DNA of 34,193 nt from Acrocarpospora pleiomorpha. Its GTDB lineage: Bacteria > Actinomycetota > Actinomycetes > Streptosporangiales > Streptosporangiaceae. The notes beneath the pieces are model-generated. The model had not been told where the DNA came from. It saw only the letters and a list, made by a program, of their open reading frames with translations, and did no database searches. Position 1 is the stretch's first letter, and each line of letters starts with the position of its first letter. The position numbers and the translations under genes were made by a program. Shown here one piece after another: positions 21,764-29,573 of this stretch. The stretch is from NCBI RefSeq assembly GCF_009687885.1, contig NZ_BLAF01000044.1, positions 1-34,193 on the forward strand, written 5' to 3'.

Positions 21764-22593
21764 CAGTGAAAAGCCCTTCCTAGGTGGAAAGCGGTGGATG
21801 GGACGGCGTGGAGGAGAAGCGTGCAGACTCCGCCGACCAGGACGAGCGTCGGGCCGGGCGGGAAGTCGAAGGCGAGGGCGAGGAAGAATCCGCCCACGTT
21901 GAACGCGAGCCCGAAGATCACCGACCAGCGGATCATCGCGATGAGGGACCGGCCGACCCGGCGGGCGGCCAGGGCGGGCAGCAGGGTGAGCGCGTCCACG
22001 AGCAGCGCGCCGGTGAGCCTGATCGCCGAGGCGATCGCGACGGCGATCACCACGAGCAGGATCAACGTGAGCCGCTCCACCGCGACCCCCGAGCACAGGG
22101 CGAGCTCCCGGTCGTGCAGCAGGAGGGCCAGGTCGCGGCGGCGCAGCCAGAAAAGCAGGGGGACGATCACGGCCAGCGCCGCCAGCGCGACCACTTCTTC
22201 CAGCCGGGTGGCCAGAATCGATCCCCACAGCAGTTCGAAGGCGCCGTTGGCGTTCACGCCGGAGATCGACAGCAGCAGCAGCGCGGCGGCGATGGCCAGC
22301 GTCATCAGCAGGCCCATCGCACCCGACAGGCCGGTCGTGCTCCGGGCCATCGGGGTCAGCGCGCCGCCGGTGAACGCGCACAACACCAGCGCGCACAGCA
22401 GCGGATCCAGACCGATCAGCAGGCCGATGGCGATGCCCAGCAGGGCGACGTGCATCATCGCGAAGCGGACCGGCATGATGTCGAGGCCGACGATGAACAC
22501 CCCGACGATCGGCAGGCCCACCGAGCCGAGCAGCAGGGCCAGGACCGCGAGCCGTACCGAGGGAAGCTCCAGGAGCACGGCGATGTCGTTCAC
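21763..22593 (-). CDS. Metal ABC transporter permease (ZnuB family)
   Basis: A 276-residue membrane protein with about eight helices of the ABC-3 family. Typical elements are GLDIMPVRFAMMHVALLGIAIGLLIGLDPLL near residues 38-67 and the IRLTGALLVDALTLLPALAARRVGRSL coupling region. It forms the channel for a divalent metal. GTG 22593 is the start: it overlaps the ATPase stop by GTGA and has GGGAGG upstream. The 3' end overlaps the lipoprotein start by one base. Confidence 0.84.
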   Translation of the reverse strand: MNDIAVLLELPSVRLAVLALLLGSVGLPIVGVFIVGLDIMPVRFAMMHVALLGIAIGLLIGLDPLLCALVLCAFTGGALTPMARSTTGLSGAMGLLMTLAIAAALLLLSISGVNANGAFELLWGSILATRLEEVVALAALAVIVPLLFWLRRRDLALLLHDRELALCSGVAVERLTLILLVVIAVAIASAIRLTGALLVDALTLLPALAARRVGRSLIAMIRWSVIFGLAFNVGGFFLALAFDFPPGPTLVLVGGVCTLLLHAVPSTAFHLGRAFH

Positions 22594-23225
22594 CCGGCCT
22601 CCCGCAGCCGCCCGGCGGCCATCTCGGCCACCCGCTCGCAGGCCCCGGCCACGACCCGGTCGTGCGTGACCACGACCACGCTGACCGGCAGGCCCGCCAG
22701 CACCGCCGCGACCTGCCGCTGCCCGTCGAAGTCGAGCGCCGCCGTCGGCTCGTCGGCCAGCAGCAGCCCGGCTCCCGCCGCCACCTGGCCGAGCGCCCTG
22801 GCCAGGTAGGCCCGCTGGAGCTGGCCGCCGGACAGCGCCGACAGCGGGCGATCCAGCAGATCGCCGATCCCTAGATCTCGGGCGGCCCTGGTGGCCTCGC
22901 CGGTGTGGCGGCTGCTGGCCAGCAACTCGCCGACCAGCAGCGGGAACCGCCCCGCCGCCTGCCGCTGCGGCACCCAGGCCACCTCGGAGCGCCGCCGCGC
23001 CCACTCGGCGGAGCTGCGCGCGTGCCGGCCGGCGACCTCGATCACCCCGCCCGCCGCGCGGTGAAGTCCCAGGACGGCGCGCAGCAGGGTGCTCTTGCCC
23101 GAGCCGTTGGTGCCGGTGACGGCCAGGTGCTCGCCAGGGGCGAGTTCGAGGTCGACGCGGTCCACCGCGAGCTGCTTTCCGTACCTGCAGATCACCTGGG
23201 ACAGGCGTAAGGCGCTTGGGGGCAT
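22590..23225 (-). CDS. Metal ABC transporter ATP-binding protein (ZnuC family)
   Basis: A 211-residue ABC ATPase. Walker A is GTNGSGKST (about residues 38-46), the signature is LSGGQLQRA, Walker B is GLLLADEPTAALD and the switch His lies in VVVVTHDRV. It powers the permease encoded next to it. ATG 23225 has CGGAG before it. The gene overlaps the permease by four bases. No perfect Zur palindrome was found in the 206-bp upstream gap, only a TGAAAA half-site, so zinc control is unproven. Confidence 0.87.
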   Translation of the reverse strand: MPPSALRLSQVICRYGKQLAVDRVDLELAPGEHLAVTGTNGSGKSTLLRAVLGLHRAAGGVIEVAGRHARSSAEWARRRSEVAWVPQRQAAGRFPLLVGELLASSRHTGEATRAARDLGIGDLLDRPLSALSGGQLQRAYLARALGQVAAGAGLLLADEPTAALDFDGQRQVAAVLAGLPVSVVVVTHDRVVAGACERVAEMAAGRLREAG

Positions 23226-23431
23226 GGGCGTACTCCGGGTCGCGAAAAGGGCGTACGACGACAGCCGGACGGAGGGATCCGCCCGGTGAAAACCGGTGCC
23301 TGAAGGTCAGCCGGTGAGGAGAGGAATCGCCGGAGGAACCGGCCACTGGTCACGTGCCGCCGCAGGGCGGAACGGAGAATTCACGGCGCCGCCCAGCCGG
23401 GCACGCCTGGTCACCGGCCGGGAGATGCTCC
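23226..23431. other. Leader region between the membrane protein and metal ABC genes
   Basis: A 206-bp gap with no gene. Transcription of both flanking genes is on the minus strand. It has a small hairpin CCGGT-GAAA-ACCGG at 23283-23296 and several other GC repeats. A TGAAAA half of a Zur-like site is at 23287-23292, but the partner half is missing. A leader or promoter for the ABC operon probably lies here. Confidence 0.4.
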
Positions 23432-23992
23432 TCAGCCGGCGAAAACCGCCACGGGAGGGCCGCGCCGGCTGACCGCGTCCGCGATCTCACGGCCGGCGAG
23501 AACCTCGGGCTCGGCCGCCGGAACCGGCCGTCGTACGGGCGGCAGCGGCTGGTGGAACACCGCGAAGACCCAGCGCAGCACGGAAAGCGACGCCCGCGCC
23601 CACAGGCGCAACATCAGCCAGATCGCGCGCTCGCCCCGATACAGCCACCATCCGGTCAGCGCCGCCACCGCGACATGAACCAGGAACATGCCGAACGGGT
23701 GAGCGTGCTCAGCCTGCTCGCCCATCTTGGGCGCCGACCAGCTGAACAACTGGTGCAGCACGATCTGCGCCGCGATAGTAGCCGCCAGCACCACCTCGGC
23801 GCCACGCTCGCGACCGTTGAGCGCGAACGCCATCACCAGCGCGCCCAGGCCACCCAGTCCCACCACCGTGAGCGGAACCGTCCCGCCACCCGCGAAGGCG
23901 TGCCCGCCGACCGAGACGCTGACGCACGCCGCGGCGAAGACGGCGGCTCGCGCCAAGCGAAAGCTCGGCTCCCGGGGGGTCACGACCAACAT
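23432..23992 (-). CDS. Multi-pass membrane protein of a metal locus (paralogue B)
   Basis: A 186-residue membrane protein, paralogous to the protein at 12174-12725. Shared landmarks in order are FRLARAAVFA, H-x-F-x-GGG, GRER, LHQLFS, a His-rich loop (AEHAHPFG against GHIHSG), RGERAIW and the tail SRRGPP. I do not recognise a named family; the conserved His residues could bind metal. It lies upstream of the metal ABC operon on the same strand, with a 206-bp gap. ATG 23992 has only a weak Shine-Dalgarno sequence and is preceded at once by a hairpin (23994-24019). A GTG three codons downstream is an alternative start. Confidence 0.72.
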   Translation of the reverse strand: MLVVTPREPSFRLARAAVFAAACVSVSVGGHAFAGGGTVPLTVVGLGGLGALVMAFALNGRERGAEVVLAATIAAQIVLHQLFSWSAPKMGEQAEHAHPFGMFLVHVAVAALTGWWLYRGERAIWLMLRLWARASLSVLRWVFAVFHQPLPPVRRPVPAAEPEVLAGREIADAVSRRGPPVAVFAG

Positions 23993-23993
23993 C

Positions 23994-24019
23994 TTTTCAG
24001 CGAAAGGCCCGGCTGAGAA
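23994..24019 (-). promoter_or_regulatory. Hairpin abutting the start of membrane paralogue B
   Basis: TTTTCAGC (23994-24001) and GCTGAGAA (24012-24019) pair over eight positions with one mismatch and a 10-nt loop. On the minus-strand RNA it lies between the iclR gene and this start codon, so it could terminate iclR transcription or mask the ribosome site. Confidence 0.35.
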
Positions 24020-24065
24020 GCCCGTTCGACAAGGACGCCCAGGAGATGGCCGCCTCGGTAGTGCC

Positions 24066-24839
24066 TCAGGCTGTGCTGGACCGGTCGTGGGTGTTGCCGA
24101 GGCGGGTGCTTATTTCGGAGGCGGCGGTGAGGAGGGTGGGAGCTGAGTCGTGGACGCGTTGTTCGGTCAGGCGGTAGGCGGGGCCGGAGACGCTGATGGC
24201 GGCTACCACCTCGCCGTGGAAGGAGCGGATGGGGGCGGCGATGGCGTTGAGGCCGTCTTCCAGTTCTTCGAGGGTGACGGCGTAGCCGCGGATTCTGGCG
24301 GTGGTGAGTTCCTTTTCCAGGTCGGGGAGTGAGGTGATCGTGCGGGAGGTGAAGCGTTCCAGGGTGATCTGGTCGAGGAGGGCGGGGGCGGCGTGGGCGA
24401 GGAGGATCTTGCCGCTGGAGGTGGCGTGGAGGGGGGTGAGCTGGCCGACCCAGTTGTGGGCGGTGACGGCGGAGGGGCCGCGGACCTGGTCGAGGTTGAC
24501 GGCGTAGAGCGAGCGGAGGACGGCGATGTTGACGGTTTCGCCGAGTTCTTCGGCCAGGCGCTGGCAGGTGGGGCGGGCGCGCTGGGTGATGTCGAGCTGG
24601 GTGTCGACGCCGGCGGCGAGGCGGATGAGGCCGAAGCCGAGGCGGTATTTGCCGCGATCCTCGGCCTGTTCTACCAGGCCGCGGGCTTCGAGGGCGCCGA
24701 GCAGGCGGAAGGCGGTGGACTTGTGGACCTCGATTTCGGCGGCGATCTCGCTGACGCCGGCTTCGCCCTTGCGGGCCAGGATCTCCATCACGGAGATGGC
24801 GCGGTCCACGGACTGGACGCCCCCGCTCTCGTTGCCCAT
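24066..24839 (-). CDS. IclR family transcriptional regulator of the betaine locus
   Basis: A 257-residue IclR regulator. The N-terminal winged HTH spans about residues 8-70 (VQSVDRAISVMEILARKGEAGVSEIAAEIEVHKSTAFRLLGALEARGLVEQ), and the ligand domain covers about 80-250 (LHATSSGKILLAH, RIRGYAVTLEELEDGLNAIAAPI, SVSGPAYRLTEQR). It is divergent from the GMC oxidoreductase operon. Tandem 17-bp elements in the shared intergenic region recur at the dimethylglycine and Rieske promoters, so it probably controls all three. An inducer such as choline or betaine is an inference. ATG 24839 gives a normal-length protein. Confidence 0.87.
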   Translation of the reverse strand: MGNESGGVQSVDRAISVMEILARKGEAGVSEIAAEIEVHKSTAFRLLGALEARGLVEQAEDRGKYRLGFGLIRLAAGVDTQLDITQRARPTCQRLAEELGETVNIAVLRSLYAVNLDQVRGPSAVTAHNWVGQLTPLHATSSGKILLAHAAPALLDQITLERFTSRTITSLPDLEKELTTARIRGYAVTLEELEDGLNAIAAPIRSFHGEVVAAISVSGPAYRLTEQRVHDSAPTLLTAASEISTRLGNTHDRSSTA

Positions 24840-24879
24840 GGCGCAACTGTAGCCGCCCGGCGAGAACGATTAAATCTCT

Positions 24880-24896
24880 GTTGCTAGTAGTGAAAC
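24880..24896. promoter_or_regulatory. Operator-like element 1, iclR/GMC intergenic region
   Basis: GTTGCTAGTAGTGAAAC: arms GTTGC and GAAAC around a 7-bp centre, four of five arm positions pairing. It overlaps the likely -35 region of the GMC promoter. Element 2 starts 19 bp further on. Confidence 0.55.
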
Positions 24897-24918
24897 GTGG
24901 TGCGTATGACGCTACGAT
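24890..24918 (+). promoter_or_regulatory. Candidate promoter of the GMC/betaine transport operon
   Basis: A -35-like GTGAAA (24890-24895) and a good -10 TACGAT (24913-24918) are 17 bp apart. Both overlap the operator pair, consistent with repression. The transcript would have a leader of about 20 nt before GGAGGGG and the ATG. Confidence 0.45.
24899..24915. promoter_or_regulatory. Operator-like element 2, iclR/GMC intergenic region
   Basis: GGTGCGTATGACGCTAC: arms GGTGC and GCTAC, each four of five to GTTGC/GCAAC. It starts 19 bp after element 1 and overlaps the -10. On its own it is a weak match; the fixed spacing is the main support. Confidence 0.45.
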
Positions 24919-24945
24919 TCGGCAAAAGCGGAGGGGTCATGACAT

Positions 24946-26580
24946 ATGACTTCATCATCGTTTGACTTCATCATCGTTGGCGGCGGCTCGGCTGGGTGCG
25001 CGCTGGCGAATCGGCTGTCGGCCGATCCGGGGACGCGCGTGCTCGTGCTGGAGGCCGGGCGGCCGGACTACCCGTGGGACGTGTTCATCCACATGCCCGC
25101 CGCGCTGACGTTCCCGATCGGGAGCCGGTTCTACGACTGGAGGTACGAGTCCGAGCCGGAGCCGTACATGCGGGATCGGCGGATCTACCACGCGCGCGGG
25201 AAGGTGCTCGGCGGGTCGAGCAGCATCAATGGGATGATCTTCCAGCGCGGGAACCCGCTCGACTACGAGCGGTGGGGCGCCGATCCGGGGATGTCGAGCT
25301 GGGATTACGCGCATTGTTTGCCATATTTCCGGAAGATGGAGAACTGTCTGGGGGATCCGGGGACCGAGTTCCGGGGGCATGACGGGCCGCTGGTGCTGGA
25401 GCGCGGGGCCGCGTCGAGTCCGTTGTTCCCGGCGTTCTTCGAGGCGGTGCAGGAGGCCGGGTATCCGCTGACCGATGACGTGAACGGGTTCCGGCAGGAG
25501 GGGTTCGCGGCGTTTGACCGGAACATTCGGAAGGGTCGGCGGTGGTCGGCGCGGCGGGCGTATCTCGATCCGGCGCGGAAGCGGAAGAACCTGACGGTCA
25601 GGACGCGGGCGTTCGTCACGAAGGTGCTGTTCGAGGGGACCCGCGCGGTCGGCGTGGAGTGCGATGGTCAGCGGATCCACGGCAAGGAGATCATCCTGTG
25701 CGGCGGCGCGATCAACTCGCCGCAGTTGCTGCAGCTGTCCGGGGTGGGGGACGCGGAGGAACTGCGCGCCGTGGGCGTGACGCCCGTTCATCATCTGCCC
25801 GGGGTGGGCGAAAACCTGCAGGACCACCTGGAGGTGTATATCCAGCACGGGTGCGGACAGCCGGTGTCGATGCAGCCATACCTGAAATATCGGCATCGTC
25901 CGTGGATCGGGGCGCAGTGGCTGTTTCTCCGGAGCGGGCCCGGCGCGACCAATCATTTTGAGGCGGGCGGGTTCGTCCGCAGTAACGATGACGTGCCCTA
26001 TCCCAACCTGATGTTCCATTTCCTTCCGCTCGCCGTGCGGTATGACGGTTCCGCTCCGGCGGGTGGGCACGGGTATCAGGTGCATGTCGGGCCGATGTAC
26101 TCCGACGCGCGCGGGTCGGTGAAAATCACCTCCAGCGATCCTGGGAGACATCCGGCGTTGCGGTTCAATTACCTGTCGACCGCGCAGGATCGCCGCGAAT
26201 GGGTGGAAGCCGTGCGGGTCGCCCGGTCGATTCTTGGACAACCGGCGCTCAAGGCGTACAGCACCGGAGAGATCTCGCCAGGGCCGGGCGTGCAGAGCGA
26301 GGAGGAGATTCTCGACTGGGTGGCCAGGGACGGGGAGACCGCGCTACACCCGTCGTGCACGAATCGCATGGGTCTGGATGACATGTCGGTGCTTGACCCG
26401 GACACGATGCGGGTGCACGGTCTGGATGGGATTCGTGTGGTGGATGCGAGCGCGATGCCGTACGTCACGAACGGCAACATCTATGCCCCGGTCATGATGC
26501 TGGCTGAGAAGGCGGCCGATCTCATTCTTGGCAACACCCCGTTAGCCCCGCAGCACACGCCCTTCTATCGCAAACCCTAG
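24946..26580 (+). CDS. betA: GMC oxidoreductase, choline dehydrogenase-like
   Basis: A 544-residue FAD-dependent GMC enzyme, the right length for choline dehydrogenase. The dinucleotide motif is VGGGSAGCALANRLS with LVLEAG. GMC signature 1 is ARGKVLGGSSSINGMIFQRG. The catalytic residues are probably H468 (LHPSCTNRMG) and an Asn in NGNIYAPVMM (N509 or N511), matching the His-Asn pair of choline oxidase. It would oxidise choline to betaine aldehyde and perhaps on to betaine. ATG 24946 is the start: GGAGGGG lies nine bases upstream and an in-frame TGA is two codons before it. A 16-bp tandem duplication covers the first codons. It heads an operon with the betaine transporter. The substrate rests on context. 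Confidence 0.8.
   Translation: MTSSSFDFIIVGGGSAGCALANRLSADPGTRVLVLEAGRPDYPWDVFIHMPAALTFPIGSRFYDWRYESEPEPYMRDRRIYHARGKVLGGSSSINGMIFQRGNPLDYERWGADPGMSSWDYAHCLPYFRKMENCLGDPGTEFRGHDGPLVLERGAASSPLFPAFFEAVQEAGYPLTDDVNGFRQEGFAAFDRNIRKGRRWSARRAYLDPARKRKNLTVRTRAFVTKVLFEGTRAVGVECDGQRIHGKEIILCGGAINSPQLLQLSGVGDAEELRAVGVTPVHHLPGVGENLQDHLEVYIQHGCGQPVSMQPYLKYRHRPWIGAQWLFLRSGPGATNHFEAGGFVRSNDDVPYPNLMFHFLPLAVRYDGSAPAGGHGYQVHVGPMYSDARGSVKITSSDPGRHPALRFNYLSTAQDRREWVEAVRVARSILGQPALKAYSTGEISPGPGVQSEEEILDWVARDGETALHPSCTNRMGLDDMSVLDPDTMRVHGLDGIRVVDASAMPYVTNGNIYAPVMMLAEKAADLILGNTPLAPQHTPFYRKP
24947..24978 (+). repeat. 16-bp tandem duplication at the start of the GMC gene
   Basis: TGACTTCATCATCGTT occurs twice without a gap, at 24947-24962 and 24963-24978. 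With one copy removed, ATG 24939 would read MTYDFIIVGGGSAGC, the classic start of choline dehydrogenases. With two copies that frame stops after eight codons (TGA 24963) and ATG 24946 becomes the in-frame start. Confidence 0.9.
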
Positions 26581-26586
26581 GTGCCT

Positions 26587-27597
26587 ATGAGTGATCAGCC
26601 CGTCCTCGACGTACGTGGCCTGTGGAAGGTTTTCGGGCCCAAGCCGGAGCGCGCCGTCGGCAGCACGCTGTCGCGGCAGGAGTTGAAGGAGCGGACGGGG
26701 TGCGTGGCCGCCGTCCGGGATGTCTCTTTCACGGTACGGCCCGGCGAGGTCTTCGTCGTGATGGGATTGTCGGGGTCGGGCAAGTCGACGCTGGTCAGAT
26801 GCCTGACGCGGCTGATCGAGCCGACCGCCGGCGAGATCGTCTTCGATGGGGCGGACATCAGGCAGGCCGACGAGAAACGGCTGCGGGAGCTGCGGCGGCA
26901 TCGGCTGGCGATGGTGTTCCAGCATTTCGGGCTGCTGCCGCATCGGTGCGTGCTGGACAACGTCGCGTTCGGGCTGGAGATCCGCGGCAGCGCGCGGCCA
27001 GAACGGTACAAGCGGGCCCGCGAGGTGCTGGAACTGGTGGGGTTGACCGGGTTCGAGAACTCCTATCCGGATCAGCTCTCGGGGGGCATGCAGCAGCGGG
27101 TGGGGCTGGCGCGGGCGCTCGCCGTGGATCCCGATCTGCTGCTGTTCGACGAGCCGTTCTCGGCGCTGGATCCGCTGATCCGGCGCGAGATGCAGAACGA
27201 GATCATCCGCCTGCACCACGAGGTGGGCAAGACGATGGTGTTCATCACGCACGATCTCAGCGAGGCGCTCAAACTGGGCGATCGTATCCTGATCATGCGG
27301 GATGGAGCGCTGGTGCAGATGGGCACCCCGGACGAGGTGGTGGGCGCGCCCGCCGACGACTACGTGCGGGATTTCGTGAGCGATGTGCCCCGGTCGCATG
27401 TGCTGACCCTGCGGTGGATCATGCGGGAGGCGCTGCCGGACGAGCCGCTCGACGGGCCGGAGCTGGCGCCCGATCTGGTGATCCGCGACGCGGTCCACAC
27501 GGTTCTGTCCGCCGATCGCCCGGTGCGGGTGGTCCGCGAGGGTGAACTGCTCGGAGTCGTCACCAGCGCCGAGATCCTCGAAATGATCGCACGATGA
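26587..27597 (+). CDS. proV: Glycine betaine/proline ABC transporter ATP-binding protein
   Basis: A 336-residue ATPase of the ProV/OpuAA type. Walker A is GLSGSGKST, the signature LSGGMQQR, Walker B LLLFDEPFSALD, and the switch His is in FITHD. The family's VFGPKP start, with an extra helix SRQELKERTG before the core, is also present. The C-terminal ~80 residues form a short accessory region with a partial CBS-like pattern, smaller than the double CBS of OpuAA. It drives uptake of betaine with the next two genes. ATG 26587 is preferred (AGGTG just before it); a GTG at 26581, directly after the GMC stop, is an alternative. It overlaps the permease by ATGA. Confidence 0.87.
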   Translation: MSDQPVLDVRGLWKVFGPKPERAVGSTLSRQELKERTGCVAAVRDVSFTVRPGEVFVVMGLSGSGKSTLVRCLTRLIEPTAGEIVFDGADIRQADEKRLRELRRHRLAMVFQHFGLLPHRCVLDNVAFGLEIRGSARPERYKRAREVLELVGLTGFENSYPDQLSGGMQQRVGLARALAVDPDLLLFDEPFSALDPLIRREMQNEIIRLHHEVGKTMVFITHDLSEALKLGDRILIMRDGALVQMGTPDEVVGAPADDYVRDFVSDVPRSHVLTLRWIMREALPDEPLDGPELAPDLVIRDAVHTVLSADRPVRVVREGELLGVVTSAEILEMIAR

Positions 27598-29573
27598 CCA
27601 CGCTCAGCGTGGCCGCGCGGCTGCCCGCCCGCCGCTACCTGGCCGGGGCGATCGTGGCGGCGTGGGTGCTCGGGCACGCGCTGCTGGCCGGCCGGGACAC
27701 GCTGGCGCTGGGCGGGGCCGAGCTGACACCGCTGCACGAGGGCGTCAACGAGGCGTGGGACACGGTAGACGACAACCGCAACAGCAATCCGTTCTTCTTG
27801 TACTTCGTCAATTACATCCGGCTCATCCTGGATGAGTCCGTCAAATTCGTGCAGGCGCTGATCAGCCAGCCGTCGTTCGAGCGTCCCGTGCCGGTGCTGG
27901 GCTGGCTGGGCGTGGTGGCGCTCGCGGCCGCTGTGACGTACATATTCGGAAATATCCGGGTGGCGTTGCTGACCGTGGCCGGGTTCGTGTCGTTCGGGCT
28001 GCTGGGGCTCTGGGCGGAGAGCATGGACACGCTCGCGCTGACGCTGACCGCGGTGGCGTACTCGCTGGCGGTGGGGATTCCGCTGGGTGTGTGGGCGGGG
28101 TTGAGCGAGCGTTTCAACCGGTTCGTCACACCGGTGCTGGATTTCATGCAGACGATGCCGACGTTCGTGTATCTGGCGCCGTTGACGCTGTTCTTCCTGA
28201 TCGGCCCGGCCAGCGCGACCATCGCCACGATGATCTACGCGGTTCCCCCGGCGATCCGGATCACCGCGCACGCCGTCCGCGAGGTGTCCCCGGTGACGCT
28301 GGAGGCCGGCTCGTCGCTGGGCGCCACGTCGGCGCAGTCCCTCCGGCATGTACGGCTTCCGCTGGCCAGGCGCACCATCGTCGTCGGCGTCAACCAGACG
28401 ATCATGGCGGCGCTGTCGATGGCCACGATCGCGGCCTTGATCGACGCGCCGGGGCTGGGCAAGACCGTGCTGAAAGCGCTCCAGACGCTGGATATCGGCG
28501 CGGCCTTCAACGCCGGTCTGGCGATTGTGATCATGGCGGTGGTGCTCGATCGGGCGACCACGGCGGCGAGCCATCGGGTGGAGACGCAGCGCCGTACCGG
28601 ACGGCTGAGATCGGCATTTGTCCGGCGGGTGGAGGTGACGGTCGCGCTGGGGATCGCGGCCGTGCTGGGCTACCTGTCCTATACCTATGTGTGGGCGGCG
28701 GAATTCCCGGCCGGAGCGAACATCGGGTCCTATGTCCGCAGGGCGGCGGACGCGGCCAGTGTCTGGGTTCAGGACAGCCTGTCCGGATTCACCGACGCGC
28801 TCAAGAACGTGATCACCTATGGCCTGCTCAACCCGTTCGAGTCGCTGCTGGCCGGTTCGCCCTGGTGGCTGGTGTTCGCGGTCGGGGTGGGCATGGCCGC
28901 GCTCGTGGGCGGGACCAGAGCGGCGATCATCGCGGCGGCCGGTCTTGCGGCGCTGATCGGGCTCGGGCTCTGGCAGGACAGCATGGTCACCCTGGCCTCC
29001 ACGCTGGTCGCGACGATCCTGGTGATGGTGCTCGGCGTGGCCACCGGCGTGTGGATCGGCAGGAGCGACCGCGCCGACGCGGTGCTGCGGCCGGTCCTGG
29101 ACGCCGGGCAGACCATGCCCGCCTTCGTGTATCTCGTCCCGATCCTCGGCCTGTTCGGGCCGACCCGGTTCACCGCGATCATCGCAGCCGTCGTCTTCGC
29201 CGCGCCCGTCGCGATCAAGCTGGTCGCCGAAGGCATCAGGGGCGTGCCCCCGGCCACGGTCGAGGCGGCCCGCTCGGCCGGATCGAGCTCCTGGCAGCTC
29301 ATCACCAAGGTGCAACTTCCGATGGCGCGCGGCGCGGTCGCGCTGGCCGCCAACCAGGGGCTGATCTACGTGCTGTCGATGGTGGTGGTCGGCGGGCTGG
29401 TCGGCGCGGGCGCGCTCGGCTACGACGTGGTCGCCGGGTTCTCCCAGCACCAACTGCGCGGCAAGGGCCTGGCGGCGGGGCTGGCCATCGTCGTGCTGGG
29501 GATCGTCTTGGACCGTGTCACACGAGCGGCCCAGGCCAGAACGAACCGACTCGGGGTGATCAAGGAGGACTGA
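27594..29573 (+). CDS. proW: Double-length glycine betaine ABC transporter permease
   Basis: A 659-residue permease with two tandem ProW-like units. The first binding-protein-dependent transport domain covers about residues 140-325, with coupling loop EAGSSLGATSAQSLRHVRLP near 237. The second covers about 465-640, with EAARSAGSSSWQLITKVQLP near 555. Repeated phrases show duplication: LDFMQTMPTFVYLAPL in unit 1 and LDAGQTMPAFVYLVPI in unit 2. Fusion would allow one chain to form the whole transmembrane path. Parallel loops SMDTLALTLTAV and SMVTLASTLVAT also match. It overlaps the ATPase by ATGA and the lipoprotein by one base. Confidence 0.87.
   Translation: MTTLSVAARLPARRYLAGAIVAAWVLGHALLAGRDTLALGGAELTPLHEGVNEAWDTVDDNRNSNPFFLYFVNYIRLILDESVKFVQALISQPSFERPVPVLGWLGVVALAAAVTYIFGNIRVALLTVAGFVSFGLLGLWAESMDTLALTLTAVAYSLAVGIPLGVWAGLSERFNRFVTPVLDFMQTMPTFVYLAPLTLFFLIGPASATIATMIYAVPPAIRITAHAVREVSPVTLEAGSSLGATSAQSLRHVRLPLARRTIVVGVNQTIMAALSMATIAALIDAPGLGKTVLKALQTLDIGAAFNAGLAIVIMAVVLDRATTAASHRVETQRRTGRLRSAFVRRVEVTVALGIAAVLGYLSYTYVWAAEFPAGANIGSYVRRAADAASVWVQDSLSGFTDALKNVITYGLLNPFESLLAGSPWWLVFAVGVGMAALVGGTRAAIIAAAGLAALIGLGLWQDSMVTLASTLVATILVMVLGVATGVWIGRSDRADAVLRPVLDAGQTMPAFVYLVPILGLFGPTRFTAIIAAVVFAAPVAIKLVAEGIRGVPPATVEAARSAGSSSWQLITKVQLPMARGAVALAANQGLIYVLSMVVVGGLVGAGALGYDVVAGFSQHQLRGKGLAAGLAIVVLGIVLDRVTRAAQARTNRLGVIKED

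Noticed and set aside
23283..23431. Cobalamin-riboswitch-like pieces (CCGGTGAAAACCGG hairpin, later AGCCGGGCACGCCTGG) on the + strand
   Set aside because: The match to the B12 box is degenerate, and the + strand orientation points into the antisense of a minus-strand gene with no + strand target. The flanking genes are read from the other strand.
23354..24016. + strand frame opposite membrane paralogue B
   Set aside because: It is Gln/Arg/His-rich with no hydrophobic pattern, while the minus-strand frame is a paralogue of another protein in the window.
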